Shown here piece after piece: positions 32,634 through 42,301 of a stretch of DNA of 64,000 nt. This stretch comes from Blasia pusilla (taxonomy: Eukaryota > Marchantiophyta > Marchantiopsida > Blasiales). Every line of letters begins with the position of its first letter. The first letter of the stretch is position 1. The notes below the pieces were generated by a model. That model did no database searches. It saw nothing but the letters and a program-made list of their open reading frames with translations, and was not told the DNA's origin. Location: NCBI GenBank assembly GCA_050084515.1, contig CM114275.1, forward strand, positions 6,138,001 to 6,202,000, in the 5' to 3' direction. Both the position numbers and the translations under genes were made by a program.

Positions 32634-33390
32634 TATTTTGGTACTTCTTGTCTCGTTGTTTGGATGCCATGAATTAGCATGGGATCGTGCGTATTTGTAT
32701 GTGTGTTCGGTGATAGCGATGTATGTTGTGTAGCGATGTGTATGCGCACGACAATTGTCACGTCTTTTAGGATAGATTGATGTAGAGCGACTTTACAAGT
32801 AGTGGAGGACATACTCAAGAGGTCGAGGATAACCTGTTGAGGCCCCGGGAAACCTGAGAGAGTAGGTTTCCCTTTTGTTTCAACTCATTTGGAACCATAT
32901 TGAGGAACTTGCTATTTTAGGTAAATACCATTTTGAGTATATGGTCGAATTTATATTTTTGGTAAGTGGCCCTTGACCTCTTACATCAGGTCAAGACCCA
33001 AGGAGGTGGCTTGGGAGCATAGGTTACCATGGAGAGAGCTTGGGAGAGGGGAGGGGTATACCTCAAGGAAAGCGAGCTTGAGAGCTCATTCTCTCTTTGT
33101 TGAACCTCTTGGCATGAGGTGGTGGAGCTATGATCTTATTTGTCTTGTGTGTGTAACCCAAGCCTCTCATTAGGAGAGTGGATTTGGTTTGATATTGAGA
33201 GAGACATGTGAGAGTGCACACATTTGAGAGTTATGGTGTTGAGAGAGATTGAATCTTGATTTATTGGAGATATCTTGGTATTTCTTGTCTCGTTGTTTGG
33301 ATGCCATGAGTTAGCATAGGATGGTGCGTGTTTTTGTGTGTGTTCCATGACAACGATGTATGTTGTGTAACAATGTGTATGTGCACGAAA
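32634..33390 (+). repeat. Blocks B-A-B at the 3' end of copy 2
   Basis: A G-run (GGGGGG, to 32633) is followed by block B (32634-32753, ending CGCACGACA), AT, then a full A (32756-33263) and a second B (33264 to about 33388, ending GTGCACGAAA). With the A at 25759 the layout is A-genes-B-A-B. The outer A-B is more diverged in B (atcttggtatttc), so it could instead be an independent insertion beside the first B. Confidence 0.7.
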
Positions 33391-35680
33391 AAAAAGATAT
33401 ACAAGAAATCGCAACAATAACGCATGTTTGTAAGTCAACTTTTTTTTTATGTTGAAGTTCCATTAAAACTCTTTTGAGTGCATTAAAGGGTACTATGCCT
33501 ACTTTATTTGTGGTGGTATGCACTATCTTATCTAGCCAATCTTCAATATATGTTAAGATAAGAACTAAAAAAGATTTGACATAGAGACATGATGGTGCTA
33601 GGTACTCTTCTAAATAGGATACTACTAGAATGAGAGGCACTCTTGCGAATACATTTTAAGATAGCAATTTGTAGTATGGAAGGTGGGGTGGGGAAAAAGG
33701 CCGCACACTATTTTCTTTGAAAACTAGGGCCATACCCTCTCCATTACTCTAACTTGTAGTCTAAATATGAGAGGAAAGAGACTAAGAATCAATCTATGTT
33801 ATTATTGGAGAGTGTCCTAAGGATGACACACTTGTCTTTTCGTCCTATAGTTCCTTGACATGGATCGTATCCTCCATCTCGATTTTGAAATAAATCCCAC
33901 CGACTTAAAAATTATTTGCCGTTAGAAGATGGCGGATAAGATTAGGATGCTCTCCACCCAAACGGGCACCAACTAGTAGTGTATATGATGTATGAGGATT
34001 ATTTTAAAAAGTAAATACTCAATACTCCGTCGACAAGAGAGGTACCTATCACATGGAGTCCCTCCCTAAAGACGAAAATGGCCGCATCTCTCGAGGTCAA
34101 CAACTTATCGAGAGAATCCCTATGACACCTCAGGCCTCAGGGTCTATGAACAGAATCAACGGATAGGTCCTCTCGGGGCTCATGAGAGGACCTATCCGTT
34201 CATGGTGAACTGGCCGCCTTCAGATGGATTTATTCCCATAAGCAAGGGAATCTCAAGGGCGTGGCGGATGTGTGAACGGTGACAGTAAGAGGAAGAAAAG
34301 CCGAATTGATCCGACACGGCCTCTGCCTCTACCTCTCGTCAAGTTTATAGAAAGTCGCGCAGCGATTTCGAAATATCAGGGACAAGTAAGCGCTTGTGAG
34401 GATATGAATGAAAGAATGAGCGGATAAGCCCTAGTCAGGAGTCTCCTGACGAAATGCTGAGTTGACATGGAACTGGATGGAGCAAACTGGAGAGAAAGGG
34501 ACGATTTCGAAATATCAGGGACAAGTAAGTGCTTGTGAATGAATGATCGGTCGATGCCTAATCCCGACGAAGCCCGGAGATGTCACGGAGCTCGAGCCAG
34601 CTGCAAAGAAAGAAATGAAATCAGACGTCCCAACTGTTCAGCAATTCCACGCGCCTCCGCCTTGTGCACCATTCCATGAAACCCCTCATACAAGACGCAA
34701 GTCAGGAGGTCTGTTTCTCGACGACCAAGAACTTCAGCAAGCCCCTGCATTGAGGATTGCTCGACTTGGGATCGGATCCTTGCGAAATGATTCCAGCCAA
34801 GGCCAGGTTGCCGGATCCTGGCACTTCGGGAGTCAAGAAGGTGTTGGGATATGCCGCCCGCGACAAGGGTGGCTTTCTTGAGCCCCTGGTCTTCCAACGC
34901 AGGTAGAATCAAAGCCCCCGCATCCGAGTTTCTGTCACCGTTCTCCCAACTTTCACGTCGGTCTTTGCATCGCTAATCGGCCTCGTCTGATGGGCTTGAC
35001 TGCACATAACTTCCAGAGAGGGAAGAGGAACTCGACCTACCAGGGTCGTTCTTAGACGGCCTTCTGGTGCAAAAAACTCATCAGAAGCCAATCCTGGGAA
35101 TGAAAAATGCGTAATTCTGATTTTCATGTCGATATGACGATCACCGTCGTCTCCGTCCATCGAACGCAACCTGCCTAGTAGTCAATCGCCACAACGAATT
35201 ATGGGGGGGTCGCTTCCAGAGAATCGTTTCCCCGTCGCAACATATGAAGATTTGGACACATTTTGAAGCACAGAGAGAGAGAGCATCAATGAAGTTTCCA
35301 GGGCTTGTGAAAACTAAAACACAGAGCAAGCGCGAAGTAGGAAATTCTCAGGGCAAGGTGGCATTAAGGTGGAGTCGAGCACCACCGAACTCGTAATCAA
35401 ATCATCTCGCTTCATCCCAGCCAGCGGAGATCCATCAGACAGATGACCATCACACCATTTCAGATGTTTCCACAGAGGAACTGAGAATTCCGATTGCAAA
35501 ACACCGCCTGAGGTGGTAACTTTCTCTCCCCATGACGAACAAGGACGGAGGAACATGTACTTGTAAGGAGATCATTTACTTTTCTTTTAGTGAAATTTTG
35601 TGTCCGGGTGTGGGGATAAATGAATGGTAAAATAGAAGAGAACCAGTCGTGTGATACCTCTCAATGGTGTGTCTTTCAAG
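33391..35680. other. Intergenic sequence with a hairpin and direct repeats
   Basis: I see no gene. A Helitron-like 5' terminus starts at 33793 (TCTATGTTATTATTGGAGAG). A perfect hairpin lies at 34158-34200. A 37-bp direct repeat with one mismatch lies at 34363-34399 and 34502-34538. Short open frames at 34543-34912 match nothing I know. Confidence 0.5.
34158..34200. repeat. Perfect 17-bp stem hairpin
   Basis: AACGGATAGGTCCTCTC (34158-34174) and its exact reverse complement (34184-34200) flank a 9-nt loop, ggggctcat. No other terminal repeat or target duplication was found around it. Confidence 0.85.
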
Positions 35681-35689
35681 ACAGATGGC

Positions 35690-36330
35690 TGTGGAAGAGA
35701 AATCCATCCCCACTGATCATGTACAGCCGTCTGTCATTCTGTACACAATTCGTCCCTCGCTGGAATATGGCTTGGCAGTGTGGGAACACCAGGCTGAAAG
35801 CGTTTCGGGGTATGATGTCAGAGTTGGTGAGAGATCAGAACTTGGAGTGGAATTCCTCGAGGATAGATGTGGCATCGCCAAGTTGAAATGACGGAGGCAG
35901 CTTGAGGCAATGGATTCCCACCGCTGGCTAAATCTTGGACGAAAAAGGTTCAAGAGACTGTGGAAGCAACCAACAGGACCTGAACTGTAGTAGCAAGATG
36001 AGAAACTATTTGTGGATACCATAACCAAAGCAGAGGGCAAACGCTGACAGCATAACACCACGGAGCAAGCCAAGAAGATGACTGACCTCTCCTTGACCGT
36101 ATATCCTGAACAAGAAGAACTGAAGAACTATTTCTGGGGTACCCCTTGCTTAGGAACCCGGCTTACGTTGAAGCTCAGGACAGGGGCAGTCCCCTTGAAC
36201 CACAAGAAAAGCAGGATGGGAACACAAGTAAGCTCTTGCACGTTGTGTGATGATGGGAATGTATGAAACCTCTTGTCACTACTTGGTCTCCTGCACAAAA
36301 ATCCCAACACACAGAGCAAGACCATATGCT
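35690..36330 (+). pseudogene. Non-LTR retrotransposon (LINE) C-terminal relic
   Basis: Plus-strand pieces read YTIRPSLEYGLAVWEHQAES, then RSELGVEFLEDRCGIAKLK, ..MDSHRWLNL, WGTPCLGTRLTLKLRTGAV and CTLCDDGN, then after a frameshift ETSCHYLVSCTKI. This matches the region after the reverse transcriptase of plant LINE-type elements: a ..(V/I)RP.LEYG..VW.. block, an LGL..L..RR..AKL block, and a final CX2C...HX4C zinc motif. Stops and frame changes show that it is dead. The RT core is not visible upstream. Confidence 0.65.
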
Positions 36331-37916
36331 CATATTGCTTTACTTAACTGGTAACGCCACAAGTATTCAGAAGCCTAGATTCACTCCCCAGAGCTGCTAC
36401 ACTGATAAGTAATGTGCATTGGGATCCCAATCTGGTACAGGAGATAGTGTTGTAAAGAGCTTCCTGGTTGACAATTGGAATCCACACACTATATGAGAGT
36501 GTCTCCCTCCATTCAAATGGTATCTTCTTCACTTCTTCCTCTCTCGACACCCATCCCACTCTCTAGCACAAGGGGTCTACGGTCACAAGACCCCATTCCA
36601 GTCTCCATCACCGTCCAGTGCATGGGTTCTATGGTTTCCATGTTCTGACAATTTCTAATCAATGAGTGCAGTCTTTGCCCAGTGCTGGTACCATTTAACT
36701 GTTCCTCAGGCTCAGTATCCTACATTCGCTCAACGCAAAGGCAGGCATGCGCTACTTTATGAGCATCGCCTCTCCCCTCTGCTAGTACCACCATAGCTCA
36801 GGTTCAGCAACCTAGAATCAATATGGAAAGGTGCTACCCCGAGTCACTTCTTCCAGGTATCCCGATCAGGTTCTGCAGAGTTTCTTGGTTGATCTATGGA
36901 AACTCTGCACCGTTTATAATCTCCCTCACATATGTATATGTATATACACGTATGTATATACGAAGAGTCGATCTCCCTCCTCTCTAGCACCTGGATCTAT
37001 GGTTGCAAGGATCTCCTCCGACTGCTGGCATTGGGATGGTCCCAGGTTATGAGAACTAGTGAGGGAGAAGAATGAATTTAATTGTCGACGGCCCTTGAAG
37101 CGAACCTTGGCGCGCTGTGTTCCTGAGTTCATGCTTGGGACACATCCAAAGCCTTAAACTAAATGGAAACAAAGCTCCTTCACGAAGAATGAACCTAGCC
37201 CGTATAGAAGCTTGAAACTGAATCTGGTAATGAATCGTGCCTGCCAGTGCTCCCCTCCCGCCTTTGATGCTCAGGAAAAATCGAAGGCCTTCAATCTATC
37301 TACAAGATAGATTGAATTCTGGTGACGAATTGTGCCTGCCGGTGATCTTTGGAACTCTTGGCAAAAATCCCTGGTATTCCTTACTCTTTCATGAACAAGA
37401 CTCTCTTAGAGAATCACGAAATCCGGTCGTGAAGGGTGGTGTTGTTGCTGTCGATGTTCAAGGCACACACATGAACCCGTGGAGTTATAGTGGACCAGAA
37501 AACGAGCTGAACTCATCTCCCTCCAGCATCCAACCAGGCTGGGAAGCGTATGATCGACACACACACCTGAACGAGTACGTCATTGTCTTTTCAAGCCCCA
37601 TGGCATTCTTGGGTGCCCTGACTAGAAGTCAGTTTGTTCGTTCATTCACTCTTTCACTCTCTATGGAAACCTAGAAAGCATGTTTCGTTCCAAGGTTTGG
37701 CCAACCATGTCCAAGCACTTGTGTGCATCTTCCTCACTCAGATAATGGGTTCGTTGATCCATGGAATAATTGATTTCAACGTTCAGTCCACGAGTGTCCG
37801 AGGGTTTTTCTCGGAGTTCCAGCATCGGTGGGGCTCGTTTCATGGGGAGGTTTCAGAGCTATTAAGACACGACTTCCGTTCTCCAATGTACTGAACGCCA
37901 TCATGGCGCTGGACGG
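36331..37916. other. No recognised gene
   Basis: Open frames such as 37237-37674 are modest in length and have no resemblance I can name. Simple tracts like tatgtatatgtatatacacg occur near 36930. Confidence 0.4.
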
Positions 37917-38123
37917 ACTCCATATCTGCAGCTGTGAATCAGACGTCTGGTACTTTTAGGGAATTTGCCACTTTGATCGGTGGATGATTCGTGGGTACGG
38001 TCGGAATATTTGACGTCCGATTATTACATTGATCTTATTTGCATTGCAAAACCTTTTCGCTTGAGAATGTGCTTGCATCTTGATATCTGATGATATTTAT
38101 TAATCTGTCGATCGCCGATGCAG

Positions 38124-41100
38124 AGCGACTCTTCCTGATGATGTGGTGTTCAGAGTCGTCTACTGTGGAATCTGCCATTCTGATCTGCATCAACTCCGTG
38201 ATGAATGGGAGGACTACCCCACAAAATATCCCCTTGTGCCAGGGTCAGTCCTCAAGTCCTTGCTCCAATATATATCTACCTCCAATTATGAGCCAGCTGA
38301 ACATATGATCTTCGTCACAGTCCCCTACTATCTCGATTGAATCTAGATCTCAGTTACGTTCACTTCAATAGATTTGCTGCTCTCTGAAACCAGCCATATC
38401 CTAGATACTGCCTTAGATGCTCCAACCTTATCTGCAATGTACTTGCTTCTGGATTCCGTGTACCAGTCAGTGCGGAGGACCTGACTGTCGGAAACAAACC
38501 TGACGAGTAAATGAGGTATCAACTCATGACATCGCCATTGTTTACTCTGAGACGCAACCCTCTGCCATCGCTTGCTCCGAGAGGTGTCGGCAATGGAACA
38601 GATTGTGTGTAACTGTGATCGGTGCTCCAATTCCTGAAGCTGCCACTGCAGGATTTAGAAGAATCCCACACTCCACATGATGCTAGAACTAGTACTCACT
38701 TCCTTGGGAGTACTGAGTTCGAAGTTTCCCTCTGGCGTTGGGTTATTGTGCAGTCACGAGATGGTAGGATGTGTCTGTGAAGTTGGAGACGCCGTGAAGA
38801 AGTTCAAGATAGGGGACAGGGTGGGAGTGGGTAATATCGTGAATAGCTGCAGATCGTGCGAGCAATGTGTGCAAGGTCTCGAACAATATTGTGAGAAGAA
38901 GACCATCTGGACATACAATGACAACGACATCTACACAGATGGAGCACCTACATATGGTGGCTACTGTACCCTGATGGTAGCACCGGAAAGGTATGGAAAA
39001 CCTCTCCGCCATTCACGAATTGGGACAGCTCATCTATCAGGAGGAAGCAATGGAATTACTCTAGGGATGTTGAGAATAATGCTTCACAGTTCGAACATTT
39101 CCTTGCCTCACATTTCGAATCCTCAGAGGACACAACTCGTGTGAGTCCGGATTTAAACGCTCCAGAAACTTGGAACCTGATCTCCTGCGTTGATCATGTT
39201 GATCATGATAGTTTGTGTAGGCAAATGTTATGAAACCTGCCCTAGAAACCCAAAGAATTTTAGCTCTGTGGAATTGAAAATGTCTTTCTGAGGCGATTAG
39301 GAGTCGATTCAATTTGGGTCAGGGCAGATTTCACAACAAGTGCACTGACGATGCATAAAGGAAGTCAGGGTAAGGTCAGCACCCGTGTCCTGAAATTAGC
39401 AGAGCCCAACTCCAAGACTTTCTTTATGCATCGTGAGTGCACTGTAACGCCATGCAGCGAGCTTGCATAAGACAATTTAAAAACTCAATTATTGCACAAG
39501 TAGCTGTGGAGATCCCCACTTCCTTGTTTCCAGAAAGTAACCTCAGCTTCAATTTGTCTCATTGCAGAGTCGTGGGTCATGGCTGACTAACATGACCTAA
39601 CGACTTCGTATTTGCTGTTTGGTTTTGCAACTTTGAAGGTTCATTGTGAAGATTCCAGAAAGTTTGCCGATGGATGCAGCAGCACCATTACTGTGCGCAG
39701 GCATTACAGTGTACAGTCCTATGAAGCACTATAAAATGGAGAAAGGGGGTAAGCATTTTGGAGTAGTGGGATTGGGCGGTTTGGGGTACATGGCAACGAA
39801 GTTCGCCAGAGCATTTGGTATGGTTGTCACCATAATCAGTACTTCCCCAGAAAAGGAGACTGAGGCTCGACATTGTGCTCGTGCTGATGACTTCATTGTC
39901 AGCACAAATGCGAAACAAATGCAGGTAGTTTAAGAAAGGTCCTTGTGTGTTCTCATTCCCGCTTCCATTTGTCTGTTGACGACCCAAATTCATCCAGTAA
40001 GCCCAATTCTAGCCCCAAGTCTTCTCCTTCACAAGAGTGTTCACACATTGTGTCATAGCCTCTGCAGATCTCCAACCTGGCGAATGCACAACTCAGTTGC
40101 TGGATCTGTTAGTCTGGAAGTAGCTCTCTTATGTGCTGCTTCCCCCTTTCACTGCCTCAATTGACGACATAGATATTCGAAGCAAACACCTCAGAAGAAT
40201 CTGGCTCCTTAAATTGCCCCATGAAATTCCTCCTCCTCTTATGTACGTTGTGCCTCTTCTCTCCTCTGAAGTATTTGAAGGTGGCACTTCAGAGAACTCT
40301 TGCTGATGTGGTACTCACTCCCTGAAAATTTCGCAGAGAGCGGCCAAAACTCTGGATTTCATAATAGACACAGTGTCGGCTCCTCACTCTTTTGACCAGT
40401 ATCTTCCTCTCCTCAAGACAAATGGCAAGATGGTGCTTGTCGGCGCGCCTGGTAAACCTCTGCAAGTTTCCTCGATGATGCTAGCTTCTGGTAAGCTTCT
40501 TAAGGCTCACCATTCCAAGTTTGAAATTCCGTGTTGCATCTCCAAATGTAAGAAAAATGAAGACCAAGATGTAACAAACCTGAACTTATCGGAAGAGAAA
40601 AAACGAAAATATCCCAATTTTTCCCTGACACTTCTCCTTCGGCACTCTCATCATTTCACGGCATCTCCTCACGGCCATTGAAAACTCCACAAGTATTCTC
40701 TATTTCCTCAAAAGAAATCTGATCCAAATTTCTCATCGAGTTTCTGGGGAAATTCTTGTACGACTCCTAGAGAAATCCAAGCAAGAGAAGGAATGCAAGC
40801 AAGCATCACTTTTATGATTGTGGGGGGGCGGCAAGGAGGAGAATGTCACATAGAGAGATTCCTATTAATACAGCAGCTGCAAGGTTTTTCCTGAGCGAGT
40901 GACATTCCACGAATATTGATGCACCCAGCTCCCCTCCCTTCAATCACAAAAGTGGCACTCGTGCAGGACGAAGATCGGTGGCAGGAAGTCTAATAGGAGG
41001 GATAGCAGAAACGCAGGAGATGATGGACTTTTGTGGAAAGCACCACATCTTTTGTCTTGTCGAGAGGATCCCCATGGGATACGTGAATACGGCCATGGAG

Positions 41101-41187
41101 AGGCTTAAGAACTCGGATGTCAAGTATAGATTTGTTATTGATTGTAGGACGATCAAACATCCGTCTGAGATCTATGGATGCCATTGA
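38124..41187 (+). CDS. Cinnamyl-alcohol dehydrogenase-like, zinc- and NADP-dependent (exons 2-6)
   Basis: Five exons with GT..AG borders and matching phases join into ~339 codons: 38124-38243, 38754-38990, 39639-39924, 40337-40490, 40967-41187. The product is a medium-chain alcohol dehydrogenase of the CAD/ELI3 class, which reduces aromatic or aliphatic aldehydes with NADPH in the cytosol. [14 protein letters not shown] and PGHEMVG give catalytic zinc ligands, and [12 protein letters not shown] the third. [17 protein letters not shown] has the four structural-zinc cysteines. [20 protein letters not shown] is the Rossmann motif, and [11 protein letters not shown] the NADP-type loop. [12 protein letters not shown] and [12 protein letters not shown] close the fold. 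The usual ~20-residue first exon is not intact: 37917-37979 resembles it (AAVNQTSGTF, then HFDR before a GTGGAT donor) but needs a 1-nt shift. The gene may use another start or be decaying. Substrate unknown. Confidence 0.85.
39339..39443. repeat. Long inverted repeat in a CAD intron
   Basis: The 22-nt arm at 39339-39360 (starting AGTGCACTGACGATG) pairs with 39422-39443, one mismatch, around a ~61-nt loop. It lies in the intron between exons 3 and 4. Possible origins are a tiny MITE or a hairpin RNA. No obvious target duplication. Confidence 0.75.
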
Positions 41188-42300
41188 CCCACTCGAATCG
41201 AGACATGTGAGAATCTTCGATTCATATGAGTTTCGAATAATAGGAGTGCCAAAGACCTTCGCTTAAGAGGTATTGAAGATGGAAGGTCGGTTTCTGTTCC
41301 ATTGTTTGCCAGTGTTTTCAGAAGGTTTGACACAATGATTGGCTGTTTTGCCAAACGAGACTCTTTATTCTTATATGGCTGTCTGCACCCCTCAGTCTAG
41401 CTCATGTGGCGCTTCAAGATTGGGACTCTTCAATAGCGATATCAGAATTGCATGCTCCAAGAATTGTCTCAGTTTCTTGGCGCTCACAGAAAGTCTCTTT
41501 GTGGGCCAAGACTTGGGGAATATGAAGACAGATCGCGGGATAGCTTTCCTGAGTTTGCAATCCTTGAGCTTCTTAAGAGCTTCAGATTAGTGTTGACAAC
41601 TCCCACAGTCGCAATAAATCCAGCTCCCTGCTCGTCCACTTCAGATTCCCCTGAGTGGCAGTCTGCTGGGTAGGCTGCTTCAAGTGGACCGCAAGAAATA
41701 GCAATTCTGGACAGGTCGAGTCCTTCAATCCAGTCCTATTTGCGCAATGAGCCAGAGGCCCTGAAGGAACAATTATCCTCTACAGATTCCTTCCAGATGG
41801 TGGTACCCAAACTCGATTAGGGATTAATAAATTAATTAGGGATGTCCTTCATCGGATATCAAAGCAGATTAGTGGTGAAAGATCAGAAGAATCAGAACCT
41901 TACAAATCATTGTGATTGCAGATGCAGTGTACACTACAGAGGAGACCAACTGATGTTTCATACCTGGGCTCATTCCTAAAAGCACTGCTCAAAAAGACTT
42001 GTTTTACTTCATAAGAGTTTTGTTACTTAACAAGACAGACGACACTGGGCAATTTCGAAAACCCAGAAACAAACCTTCAGGTCCCAATGGCCTTCAGGTG
42101 GCGTTAAAAAGAATGAAGCATAGAAGGGAAGGAGCAAGCATGTAGATAAACCTGACACCAGGAAGATATGGTGGCTCCTTCCCAGCTGAGATACATATGG
42201 TCTGCAAAAGGGTTGGCCCTCCACCTCTACAACTAGACTCCAACACACCCCAGCCGAATTTTCATGCACTTTTGTTGGCACAAAGAGTCCTCTCCAAAAA
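41188..42300. other. Gap between the CAD-like and folate-receptor-like genes
   Basis: The two genes converge here. I see no further gene; open frames near 41339-41673 have no recognised match. The stretch should hold both 3' untranslated regions. Confidence 0.4.
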
Positions 42301-42301
42301 C

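Larger units (their letters stand above)
25759..33390 (+). mobile_element. Ty3/gypsy methyltransferase element, deleted copy 2
   Basis: This copy has block A (25759), leader, gag (28210-29301), the methyltransferase C-terminal third (29360-30010), RT start, a nested inverted A-B unit (30205-30845), the rest of RT (30850-31670), a filler scar, the integrase C-terminus and PHD finger (31745-32445), block B (32634-32753), then a further A-B unit (32756-33390). Compared with copy 1, the stretch equivalent to 13280-15540 (protease and methyltransferase motifs I-VIII) and the RNase H/integrase core (17217-18535) are deleted. It is non-autonomous, but keeps reading frames that copy 1 has lost. Target duplication is unclear: AAAG precedes 25759 and an A-rich AAAG follows the outer end. 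Confidence 0.8.
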
